A stretch of 38,128 bases of DNA, taken from the NCBI RefSeq assembly GCF_030814815.1, contig NZ_JAUSVR010000027.1, positions 1-38,128 on the forward strand, given 5' to 3'. The first letter of the stretch is position 1, and each line of letters begins with the position of its first letter. Shown piece by piece: positions 22,457-31,100 of the stretch. Under the pieces are notes generated by a model that saw only the letters and a list, made by a program, of their open reading frames with translations, ran no database searches and was not told the origin of the DNA. A program made the position numbers and the translations under genes. Origin of the DNA: Ancylobacter amanitiformis. GTDB lineage: Bacteria; Pseudomonadota; Alphaproteobacteria; Rhizobiales; Xanthobacteraceae.

Positions 22457-23023
22457 ATGATGACCGACGCACTCACGCTTCTGAGCACACGCAAGAGCCC
22501 GAAGGTGTTCGACCTCGCGGCGCCCGGCCCCTCGCCCGCCGAGCTGGACCAGATTCTGGCCATCGCCTCCCGTGTGCCCGACCATGGCAAGCTCGCCCCC
22601 TGGCGCTTCATCGTGTTCGAGGGAGACGGCCGCGCGCGCGCCGGCGAGGTCATCGCCGGGGTGTTCGTTAACGACAACCCGGAGGCCGACGCCGACCGCG
22701 TGGCCATCGAGCGGAGCCGGTTGATGCACGCCCCGCTCGTCGTCGCGGTGGTCTCCAGGGCCGGCGCCCATGCCAAGGTGCCCGAATGGGAGCAGACGCT
22801 GTCCGGCGGCGCGGCGGCCACGCTGGTGGTGCTGGCGGCGCACGCGCTCGGCTATGCCGCGACCTGGCTCACGCAATGGTACTCCTACGACGCGCGGGTG
22901 CGGGCGGGCCTCGGTCTTGGCGAGGGCGAGCGCATTGTCGGCTTCGTGCATGTCGGCACGCTCGCGCGCCCGCAGGAAGACCGCCCCCGGCCCCCGCTGG
23001 CGGATATCGTCACGAGGTTCTGA
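22457..23023 (+). CDS. Nitroreductase family protein (YdjA-like)
   Basis: A 188-residue FMN-dependent NAD(P)H oxidoreductase of the nitroreductase fold, active as a dimer. AAAGGAAGGCC precedes ATG 22457; ATG 22460 is the next codon. The FMN-phosphate-binding start LLSTRKSPKVFD, the conserved SRVPDHGKLAPWRFIVF and the C-terminal GEGERIVGFVHVGTL fit the minimal YdjA type, which lacks long insertions. The physiological substrate is unknown; relatives reduce nitro groups, quinones or flavins. The flavin-reductase-domain gene starts 3 bases after its stop codon, so the pair is co-translated and may share flavin chemistry. Confidence 0.92.
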   Translation: MMTDALTLLSTRKSPKVFDLAAPGPSPAELDQILAIASRVPDHGKLAPWRFIVFEGDGRARAGEVIAGVFVNDNPEADADRVAIERSRLMHAPLVVAVVSRAGAHAKVPEWEQTLSGGAAATLVVLAAHALGYAATWLTQWYSYDARVRAGLGLGEGERIVGFVHVGTLARPQEDRPRPPLADIVTRF

Positions 23024-23026
23024 GCC

Positions 23027-23626
23027 ATGTTCTACGAGCCCCGCCGCCGCAATCACGGACTGCCGCACAACCCGCTCAAGGCGATCGTCGCACCGCGGCC
23101 GATCGGCTGGATCTCGACCCTCTCCGCCGACGGGGTCGCCAATCTCGCCCCCTATTCGTTTTTCAATCTGGTGAGCGAAACGCCCGACATCGTCATGTTC
23201 TCCAGCCACGGGCTGAAGGACACGGTGCGCAATGTGATGGCGACCGGCGAATTCGTCTGCAACCTCCCCACGCTGGAACTGATGGAGGCGGTAAACCTCT
23301 CCTCGAAGCCCATCTCGCCCGAGGAGAGCGAATTCGAGCTTGCCGAGCTTGAGCGCGCACCCTCGCGGCTGGTCAAACCGCCGCGCGTCGCCGCCGCGCC
23401 CTGCGCGCTGGAATGCGTGTGGATCGAGACCACCGAACTGCGAGACCGGCACGGGGCGACGACCGGCCGGCACATCACCTATGGCGAGGTGATCGGCGTG
23501 CATGTCGACGAGGCCTATGTCGAGGACGGCCGGTTGCGCACCGACAGGATGCACGCGCTCGCCCGCTGCGGCTATTTCGACTATGCGTGGGTGGAGACGC
23601 TGCGCTCGGTCCCGCGTCCGACATGA
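23027..23626 (+). CDS. Flavin reductase-like FMN-binding protein
   Basis: A 199-residue protein with the flavin reductase-like split-barrel domain (PF01613). The signature region is PLKAIVAPRPIGWISTLSADGVANLAPYSFFNLVS (about 17-51), followed by VMFSS, DTVRNVMATGEFVCNLPT and a central helix. Relatives are FMN- or FAD-binding oxidoreductases, often annotated in the RutF/DIM6/NTAB group. The C-terminal half includes TYGEVIGVHVDEAYVEDGRL and the ending GCGYFDYAWVE-like ARCGYFDYAWVET. It follows the nitroreductase by 3 bases and probably forms a bicistronic unit with it. Whether it reduces flavin for a partner or uses bound FMN itself is not decided by the sequence. Confidence 0.9.
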   Translation: MFYEPRRRNHGLPHNPLKAIVAPRPIGWISTLSADGVANLAPYSFFNLVSETPDIVMFSSHGLKDTVRNVMATGEFVCNLPTLELMEAVNLSSKPISPEESEFELAELERAPSRLVKPPRVAAAPCALECVWIETTELRDRHGATTGRHITYGEVIGVHVDEAYVEDGRLRTDRMHALARCGYFDYAWVETLRSVPRPT

Positions 23627-23778
23627 GCGAAAGCGCCGATTACACCCCGGATGTGCCGGATCACACCGAAAGTGATCGCCAACGGGCTATTTCTTACTCA
23701 CCTCACGGCGACGGCAACAACTTATTTACCATAAACGCATTAATGTACCGGGAACGGATTGCTGGAGGCTTTTGAAAC

Positions 23779-24495
23779 ATGCGTGGTCTAGATCGTCGTG
23801 CCGTGCTCGGCTTTTCTCTGGCCGGCTTCGCACTTGCACTCGGGGGATGCCAGCGCACGACCACGGCCAGCGCGCCGCTGTCGCCCATTTCCAGCAGCTA
23901 CGCCGCCATCCAGCCGATGAACGTCTCGCCGGCCAGCAATTACGGCCCGGTGAATGATCGCTTCCCGATAGAGGCCTTCGATACGGCCGAGATCGACCCG
24001 ACCTATCTGCGGCGCGAAGTGCCCTACGCCACCACGGAGGCGCCCGGCACCATCGTCATCGATCCGCGCGAGCACTTTCTGTATTACGTGATGCCCGGCG
24101 GCATGGCGATGCGCTATGGCGTGGGCGTCGGCAAGGAAGGCTTCAGCTGGTCCGGCACGGCCACCATCAATTCCAAGCAGGAATGGCCGGACTGGTACCC
24201 GCCGAAGGAAATGATCGAGCGTCGTCCCGACATCAAGTCGCAGCTCTCCCAGCTGCAGAGCGGCCAGGGCGTCGCCGGCGGCGTGCGCAATCCGCTGGGC
24301 GCGCGCGCCATGTATCTCTGGCAGAACGGCAAGGATACGCTGTACCGCATCCACGGCACGTTGGAACCCGACACGATCGGCACCAACGTCTCCTCCGGCT
24401 GCATCCGCATGATCAATCAGGATGCGATCGACCTCTACAACCGCGTCACCGTCGGCACCAAGGTGGTCGTGCAGGGCGCGCGCGCCGGCGCGTGA
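23779..24495 (+). CDS. L,D-transpeptidase (YkuD) lipoprotein
   Basis: A 238-residue cell-wall enzyme. GGAGG lies 10 bases before ATG 23779. The N-terminus MRGLDRRAVLGFSLAGFALA combines an RR pair with a lipobox (ALGGC, Cys24), indicating a lipoprotein, possibly Tat-exported. The YkuD catalytic domain (about 90-233) starts GTIVIDPREHFLYYV and carries the HGTLEPDTIGTNVSSGCIRM motif, with His192, catalytic Cys208 and Arg210. Such enzymes make 3-3 peptidoglycan crosslinks or attach proteins to the wall; polar-growing Hyphomicrobiales use many of them. An AT-rich stretch (about 23720-23750) is a probable promoter. The ParA gene follows after a hairpin. Confidence 0.93.
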   Translation: MRGLDRRAVLGFSLAGFALALGGCQRTTTASAPLSPISSSYAAIQPMNVSPASNYGPVNDRFPIEAFDTAEIDPTYLRREVPYATTEAPGTIVIDPREHFLYYVMPGGMAMRYGVGVGKEGFSWSGTATINSKQEWPDWYPPKEMIERRPDIKSQLSQLQSGQGVAGGVRNPLGARAMYLWQNGKDTLYRIHGTLEPDTIGTNVSSGCIRMINQDAIDLYNRVTVGTKVVVQGARAGA

Positions 24496-24497
24496 CG

Positions 24498-24541
24498 CCG
24501 GACGGGCGGTTCCGTCGTTAAGACGGGTTGCCGCCCGCCGG
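24498..24541 (+). other. Stem-loop between the L,D-transpeptidase and ParA genes
   Basis: CCGG and CGGGCGG on the left (24498-24509, one bulged A) pair with CCGCCCG and CCGG on the right (24531-24541), enclosing CCGTC/GACGG (24512-24516 with 24522-24526). There is no T tract. It could stabilise the upstream mRNA or partly terminate before the ParA gene. Confidence 0.55.
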
Positions 24542-24578
24542 TTGCGATGCGACCTTCCGCATGGCGGGAGACAGCATC

Positions 24579-25220
24579 ATGAGCGGTCGAATCATTACCA
24601 TCGCCCAGCAAAAGGGCGGATCGGGCAAGACGACGCTCGCGGCGCATCTGGCCGTTGCGCTCTGGCGCGGCGGCGGGCGGGTGGCCTTGCTGGACTGCGA
24701 CCCGCAAGGCAGCCTCGGCGAATGGTACGAGGCACGCGAGCAGACGCTCGGCGAGGCGGGCACCGGCCTCTCCTTCCGCACCGCGAGCGGCTGGGGCGCG
24801 CGACGCGAGGCCCGCTCGCTCGCGCGAGACTATGACTTCATCGTCATCGACACCCCGCCGAAATCCGACGTCGAATCGCGCCCGGCCATCGAGGTCGCCT
24901 CGCTCGTCGCCATTCCCGTGCAGCCGACCCCCATCGACCTCTGGGCGACCCAACCGACGCTGGACATGGTGGCCAAGGAAGGCGTGCCCTCGCTGCTGGT
25001 CATCAACCGCGCCCAGCCGCGCGCGGGACTGACGCAGGAGATCACCGAGGCCATCCGCGCGCTCGGCCATCCCGCCGCCAGCGTCCGGCTCGGCAATCGG
25101 GTCGACTTCGCCGCCAGCATGGGCGAGGGCCTGACCATCATGGAGACCACACCCGGCAGCAAGGGCGCCGAGGAGGTCGATGCCCTCGCCGCCGAACTGA
25201 AAACCCACCTGCGCGACTGA
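24579..25220 (+). CDS. Orphan ParA/MinD-family ATPase
   Basis: A 213-residue P-loop ATPase of the ParA/MinD superfamily. GGGAGA precedes ATG 24579. The deviant Walker A is QQKGGSGKTT (11-20, with the signature Lys12), Walker A' is VALLDCDPQGSLGEWY (Asp39), and Walker B is FIVIDTPPK (about 87-95). There is no N-terminal DNA-binding domain, so it is a small ParA (type Ib/III-like), as in proteins that position cargo on the nucleoid. No parB and no parS-like site are visible nearby, and no C-terminal amphipathic MinD helix is obvious. It lies 83 bases after the L,D-transpeptidase gene, so it may position a cell-wall factor; that is inference. Confidence 0.92.
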   Translation: MSGRIITIAQQKGGSGKTTLAAHLAVALWRGGGRVALLDCDPQGSLGEWYEAREQTLGEAGTGLSFRTASGWGARREARSLARDYDFIVIDTPPKSDVESRPAIEVASLVAIPVQPTPIDLWATQPTLDMVAKEGVPSLLVINRAQPRAGLTQEITEAIRALGHPAASVRLGNRVDFAASMGEGLTIMETTPGSKGAEEVDALAAELKTHLRD

Positions 25221-25582
25221 GGCGCGGGTGGCGCGGCCGCATGCACCGGGACGCCCCGCCGCCGGCAATGCCGTTCGCGGTGCGAAGGCGCGGCCTTCGC
25301 GAGGCGGCCATCACCTTCAACGATTTCGACACGGTGGTATTTTTGCGGATCGGCGCGCGACGCCGGGCCTGCGCGCCATCCGATCACGGACGGACGGAAT
25401 GGCGAGTGGCAGCGATATACCGCGCCTTCAATACGCTAGCACCTTTTGTTCAAGCGCCTCCCGAGATGCCGCCGGGTTGGGGAACCCCGGCGCGCGCCTG
25501 ACGTTGACATTCGGGTTCAGCGCCGCGTCCGCCAGTTCGTGGTGTGAGGCGGGCGGACCACGCATGAGAACGGAGACGTACC
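25221..25582. other. Intergenic region between ParA and the small exported protein
   Basis: No gene is convincing in these 362 bases. A hairpin CGCCGGGTT/AACCCCGGCG (25470-25478 with 25483-25492, one bulge) occurs near the 3' end. A less GC-rich patch at about 25420-25455 (ATACGCTAGCACCTTTTGTT) could contain the promoter of the downstream gene. Confidence 0.4.
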
Positions 25583-25882
25583 ATGACGAAATTTATCGCT
25601 GCTTCCGCCGCCCTGGCGACCATCGCCATGCTGGGCTTCGCCGCCGGCGCCCAGGCGCAGACCTATGCCGCGCCCCATTACGCGCAGCCGGCGCCGGGCT
25701 ATCCGTCCCCCATGGTCGTCGAGGGGCGCAATTCCGGCTACATGACCCAGGACGAGGCCCAGCGCTATGTCCCGGAACCCTATGCGACCGGCACCTATCT
25801 CGGCCCCTCGCCCTACCCCAAGAATCCGGGCGTGGAACCCTACATCGCCAAGCAGGTCGATCGGGACCAGCGCGGCGACTGA
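25583..25882 (+). CDS. Small exported protein of unknown function
   Basis: A 99-residue protein with GGAGA ahead of ATG 25583. MTKFIAASAALATIAMLGFA then AGAQAQ is a clear Sec signal peptide cleaved after residue 25. The mature part of about 74 residues is rich in Tyr and Pro (TYAAPHYAQPAPGYPSP, YATGTYLGPSPYPKNPG) and lacks Cys, so it is probably extended or weakly folded in the periplasm or at the surface. I recognise no family; similar Tyr/Pro-rich small exported proteins are common in Hyphomicrobiales. A strong hairpin follows at 25919. Confidence 0.78.
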   Translation: MTKFIAASAALATIAMLGFAAGAQAQTYAAPHYAQPAPGYPSPMVVEGRNSGYMTQDEAQRYVPEPYATGTYLGPSPYPKNPGVEPYIAKQVDRDQRGD

Positions 25883-25918
25883 CGCCGCTCGGCGCTTCGC
25901 ACGCCCTCTTTGCTCGAT

Positions 25919-25960
25919 GCCGGGCGCGGGACCGGAAGTCCCGCGCCCGGCGCATTCTTT
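25919..25960 (+). terminator. Terminator of the small exported protein gene
   Basis: A perfect 14-bp stem, GCCGGGCGCGGGAC (25919-25932) with GTCCCGCGCCCGGC (25938-25951), 5-base loop, followed by GCATTCTTT. The T tract is imperfect, but the stem and position, 37 bases after the stop codon, fit an intrinsic terminator. Confidence 0.78.
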
Positions 25961-26180
25961 GCGGCCCAGCCGTTGCATCCTGCCGCCACGCGGTTGACGT
26001 GTGCGGCTCGTCACGGCAATCAGGGGAGAGCTTTCCGTTCGGCAAGTCAAAATTCATAGCCGCGGCTGTAGGTTCGCGACTTCCTCGGGTCCGCGATTCG
26101 TTCGCGGTACTCTGGTCCCGGTCCGTCTCGACGGGTGAATGAAATTGGCATTTTGCGTGACCAGAGAGCTTGACTGGCTG

Positions 26181-28181
26181 ATGCGTGCGACGATCGCCGC
26201 CTCCCTGTTGCTCGCTCCCGGTGTGTGTTGGGCGCAGGGGCAGGCGCAGGCTCAGGCTCGGGCGTCGACGCAGGACGCCGCGCAGTCCCCCGCCGGGGAA
26301 CCGCAGCAAGTGGAGCAGCCGAGCCTGCTCAATTCGATCGTCAGCCTGTTCAACCCGCAGCGCCTCGCCCAGGCCGGCCCGCAGGCGCCGGACGCCACGC
26401 CCTACACGGTCGAGATCGTGGTCAAGGGCGGCGACAGGGATCTGCGCAACGCCGTGGAAGCGGCGTCGGATCTGGAGACGCTGAAGAATCGCCCCCCGTC
26501 CGGCGCCGCCGGACTGGTGCGCCGCGCGCTCGCCGACCAGGGCACTATCATCTCCACGCTGTATGCCTCGGGCTTTTATGCCGGCATCGTGCGCCTGCGC
26601 ATTGCCGGCAATGCCCCGGACGCGCCCAATATATTCGAGATCGTCGACGCCGCCCGCGCGCGCGGGCCGGTGCCGGTACGCGTCGAAATCGACCCTGGCC
26701 CGCTGTTCCATTTTGGCAAGATCGCCATTCTCGATGCCGCCACGCGCCGCCCGCTCACCGACACGCCGACGCTGGCGCGGCTGCGGCTGATGCCGGGCGA
26801 GCCGGCGCTCGCCTCCTCGGTGGTGCGCGCCGAGGGCATGCTGGTGGATAACCTGCGCCGCGTCGGGCACCCCTTTGCCCGCGTCACCGACAAGGACGTG
26901 GTGGCCGATCACGCCACCAAGCTGCTCGACGTCTCCTTCCAGGTCGCGCCCGGTCCGGCGGCCACCTTTGGCAAGTTCACGGTGAAGGGTGCGGACTTCC
27001 TCACCCCCGGATTCATCGAGCAGCGGATCGAGATCGCGCCCGGCACGCCCTATTCGCCGGAGGCGCTCACCCGCCTGCGCCGGCGGCTGCTGGGCTATGA
27101 ATCGATCGCCAGCGTGCGCATCCACGAGGCGGACACGCTCGCCCCCGACGGCTCGCTGCCGATCACGCTGGAGATCGAGCCGCGCAAGCCGCGCTATGTC
27201 GGCTTCGGCGCCACCTATTCCTCGACCGACGGCTCGGCGGTCAACGTGTTCTGGGGGCACCGCAACCTGTTTGGCGGCGGCGAGACGCTGCGGCTGGACG
27301 CGCAGACCTCGTGGTTCGGGGAGAAGTCCGAGGCCGTGCCGGATGCCGATCCGTTCGGCTACAAGGTCTCCGCCTCCTTCATGAAGCCCGGCATCCTCAC
27401 CGTGCAGGACGACCTTGTCGCCCAGGCGGCGGTGCTGCGCGAGGTGACGAATGCCTATGTGCGCGAGGCCGTGACGCTCATCGCCGGCGTGCGTCACCGC
27501 TACAGCGACCAGCTCAGCCTGCAGGTGAGCCTCGATCTCGAACAGTCGCATGTGCAGGATGCGGATGGCACCGGCGATTACGGCATTGTCGGCATTCCGT
27601 TCGACCTGAAATACGACACGACCGACAATGAGCTGGACCCCACCAAGGGCGTGCGCTTCGCCGGCACGCTGGAGCCTTTCGCCTATCTCGGCGATGCCGG
27701 CAGCGGGCCAACCCTGTTCAAGGGGGCCTTCTCCACCTACCACGCCTTCGACGACGAGAGCCGCTTCATCCTGGCGGGGCGCGTGGCGGCGGGCAGCGTG
27801 TTCGGCGCCTCGCTCTATGACATCCCGCCCCAGCGCCGCTTCTATGTCGGCGGCGGCGGCTCGCTGCGCGGCTATGACTACCAGTCGGCCAGCCCGCGCA
27901 ATGCCGAGGGCATCCTCATCGGTGGCCGCTCCTTCTTCGAGGCGTCGCTTGAGGGGCGCATCCGCGTGACCGACACGATCGGCATCGTGCCCTTCTTCGA
28001 CATGGGCTCGGCCTTCGCATCGGAATGGCCGGATTTCGACATGATGAAATACTCGGCCGGCATCGGCCTGCGCTACTACACCGCCATCGGGCCGCTGCGG
28101 CTCGACCTCGCCTTCCCGCTCAACCCGGGGCCGGATGACGGCACGTTCGGCCTCTATGTCAGCCTGGGGCAGGCCTTCTGA
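26181..28181 (+). CDS. tamA: TamA-like outer-membrane translocation/assembly protein (BamA/Omp85 family)
   Basis: A 666-residue Omp85-family protein. The start at ATG 26181 gives a standard signal peptide (MRATIAASLLLAPGVCWAQ). ATG 26139 would add 14 residues ahead of it and is also possible. After a Gln/Ala-rich linker, three POTRA domains occupy roughly 74-145, 165-250 and 255-340 (the third contains GKFTVKGADFLTPGFIEQRI). A 16-strand barrel fills the rest, including FYVGGGGSLRGYDYQS, the VRGY/LRGY motif of loop 6, and ending GLYVSLGQAF with C-terminal Phe. Three POTRAs and the adjoining tamB identify TamA rather than BamA. Its last base overlaps the tamB ATG (TGATG). Confidence 0.93.
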   Translation: MRATIAASLLLAPGVCWAQGQAQAQARASTQDAAQSPAGEPQQVEQPSLLNSIVSLFNPQRLAQAGPQAPDATPYTVEIVVKGGDRDLRNAVEAASDLETLKNRPPSGAAGLVRRALADQGTIISTLYASGFYAGIVRLRIAGNAPDAPNIFEIVDAARARGPVPVRVEIDPGPLFHFGKIAILDAATRRPLTDTPTLARLRLMPGEPALASSVVRAEGMLVDNLRRVGHPFARVTDKDVVADHATKLLDVSFQVAPGPAATFGKFTVKGADFLTPGFIEQRIEIAPGTPYSPEALTRLRRRLLGYESIASVRIHEADTLAPDGSLPITLEIEPRKPRYVGFGATYSSTDGSAVNVFWGHRNLFGGGETLRLDAQTSWFGEKSEAVPDADPFGYKVSASFMKPGILTVQDDLVAQAAVLREVTNAYVREAVTLIAGVRHRYSDQLSLQVSLDLEQSHVQDADGTGDYGIVGIPFDLKYDTTDNELDPTKGVRFAGTLEPFAYLGDAGSGPTLFKGAFSTYHAFDDESRFILAGRVAAGSVFGASLYDIPPQRRFYVGGGGSLRGYDYQSASPRNAEGILIGGRSFFEASLEGRIRVTDTIGIVPFFDMGSAFASEWPDFDMMKYSAGIGLRYYTAIGPLRLDLAFPLNPGPDDGTFGLYVSLGQAF

Positions 28182-31100
28182 TGGCGCGGATGGTGAAAAT
28201 TCTCGGTGTCGCGCTGCTTGTCCTGGTGGTGGCGGTGATGGGCGCCTTCGGGCTGCTGCAGACCCCGCCCGGCAAGGCGCTGCTGGCGCGCATGGTCTCC
28301 GCGCATGTGTCCTCGCCCGATCTTGACGTGACGATCCGCGACATTACCGGGCTGGTGCCGTTCGACCTCGGCGTCGGCACGGTCGAACTGGCGGACCGCG
28401 ACGGTCCCTTCGCCTCGGTGGAAGGCGCCGCACTGTCCTGGCGGCCGCTGGCGCTGCTGGGTGGCACGTTCGATGTCACCCGCCTGACGGCCGAGCGCAT
28501 CCAAATCGCGCGCCGCCCCGTTCTGGCTCCCACCGAAAGCCCGGCCGCGAGCGATGGCGGCTCGACCTTCGTTCCGCCGATCCGCATCGCCACGCTCTCG
28601 GTGGGCGAGATCGCGCTGGATGAGCCGGTGATCGGCCATCCCGCCCGGCTCGCGCTCACCGCCTCGGCCGACATCGCCTCGCTGGCACGCGGCCTCTCGC
28701 TCAATTTTTCGCTGGAGCGGAAGGATGAGCCGGGCAGCATTACCGGCAAGGCGGCGTATCGGCCGCAGACGCGCGAACTCGACCTCGACATCGCCGCGCG
28801 CGAGCCGGCCGGTGGCCTGATCGCCCGCGCCGCCGGGCTGGACGGCCTGCCGGAAATCGTCGCCACGGTAACGGGCGCGGGCCCGCTCGACGCCTGGGAC
28901 GGCCATCTCAATCTCACCGCCGGCAATGTCGCGCAGGCCTCGGGCGCGGCCGGCATCCGCGCCGCGGATAATGGCCATCGCGTGACCTTCGGCATCGACG
29001 CCGACATCTCCCGCCTGTTGCCGCCCGCCATCGGTCCGCTCTTCGAGGGTCGCACCGAACTGGCCGGCGCGGCGCTGGTCGACACGGCCGGCCGCACGCG
29101 GGTCGACAGCCTCACCGCCAAGGCGGCCGGGCTCAATACCGTGGTGAACGGCTCGGTCGAGCCTTCCGGCACCCTTGACCTGGCTTTTGAGGCGACAACG
29201 CCCGATTCCACCCGCTTCGCCGCGCTCGCGCCGGGCATAGACTGGCGCGCCACCCGCGCCACCGGCACGGTGAAGGGCACGGCCAGCGCGCCCGCGATCG
29301 ATGCCCGCCTGCATGCCGAGGGGCTCGCCGGCGCCGGTTATGGCGCGGCGTCCGTCAATGCCCGGCTCATCACCACGCCGGACAGCGCCGGCACGCTCGC
29401 GCTGACGGTGGAGGGCGACGCGCAGGGCCTCACCGCGCAGGATGCCAAGGTGGCCGGCGCGCTCGGCACCGCCGGCGGCTTCTCGGCGGCCGGCTCCGTG
29501 CCGGCCGGCGGCCAGCCGGTACTTACCGGCTTCACCGTGCGGCTCGACGCTCTCACGGCGGCCTTTGCCGGCCGCGCCGACGCCACGGCGATCGACGGCG
29601 ATCTCGATGTGTCGCGTCTCAACCTGGCCGCCTTCGCCCCGCTGGCCGGTCGCCCGCTGGCCGGACAGGCCGCGCTGACGGCCAAGGTGGCGGCGAGCGC
29701 CGATTTCGCCCGCGTCAGCCTCGATCTGAAGGGCAGCGCCCGCGATCTCGTCACCGGCATCGCCCAGGTCGACAGCCTGTTCGGCCGAGAGGCGCAGATC
29801 GAGGGGGCGCTGGCCCGCGACGGCGCCAATGCGCTTTCGGTGCGCGACATGCGGGTGAACACGCAGGGCCTCGCCCTCGTTGTGGACGGCCGCATTGCCA
29901 GCGATGTCGCCAACCTCACGGCGAAGCTCGCGCTCGACAATCTCGCCCGGCTCGACCCGCGGGTGAGCGGCGCGCTGACCGCCGATGCCGCCTTCTCCGG
30001 CACGCTCGACAATCTCGGGGTCCGTGCCAAGGTGAGCGTGCCGGATGGCACCGCCATGGCGCGCCCGCTGCGCAACGTGACGCTGGACGTGACGGCCGCC
30101 GACATTACCGGCGCGCCCTCGGGGAGCTTCCAGCTTGCCGGCGACATCGCCGGCAAGGCGGCGCGCGGCACTGGCAGCCTGACCACCGGCGCGGACGGCG
30201 CCCGCCAGCTCAGCGGGCTGAATGTCGCGATCGGCTCGGTCACGGCGCGCGGCGACATCACCCTTTCCCCGACGCATCTGGCGACCGGCACGCTCGCCGT
30301 GGCGGCGGGCGACCTCGCCGATATCTCCGCCCTCACCCTGCAGGAGGCGAGCGGCCGGCTCGATGCCACCGTGACGCTCGACGTGGCGAATGGGCGCCAG
30401 CGGCTGGCGGCGAAGGGAAATGCGGCCAATCTCCGCTTCGCCGGCCGCAGCCTCGCCAGCGCGCGGATCGACGCCACCGTCACCGACCCGCTCGGCGTGC
30501 CGCTGATCAATGGCACGGCCGACCTGAAGGGGCTCGACCTGTCCGGACTGGTGGTCGAGACCGCCAGCGTGAAGGCCACCGGCAACGCGGCCGGCACCGA
30601 CCTGGTCGTGGAAGCGCTGGCGCAGAGCACCACGCTGCGCACCGCCGGCCGCCTCTCCCCCCAGCCGGGCGGCGCGCAGCTGCGGCTGGACCGACTGACC
30701 GTCAGCCGCGGCAATGTGAACGTCACCATGTCCGCGCCGACCACCTTCACGCTGGCGAATGGCGCGGTGCGCATCGACCAGCTGGCGCTGGCGGCGGGCG
30801 GCGGCAGCGTCACCGTCGCCGGCATGGCGGGGGAGACGCTGGACCTCACCGTGGATCTGCGCGCGCTGCCGCTGTCGCTGGTCGATCTCGTCGCGCCGGG
30901 ACAGAACCTGTCCGGCACGCTCGCCGGCTCGGCGCGGGTCACGGGCCCGGCTTCCGCGCCCAATGGCAGCTATGACCTGCGCGTCGCCCGGCTCAGCAGC
31001 CCGGACATTGCCAGCAATGGCGCCGGTCCGTTCGACATTGCCGCCAGCGGCACCCTCGCGGGCGGGCGGGCCACCGTGCGCGCCACCATTGCCGGCCAGC

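Noticed and set aside
25593..27743. 716-residue minus-strand frame
   Set aside because: It is antisense to the small exported protein and to most of tamA, both well supported; Arg/His-rich composition marks it as a shadow.
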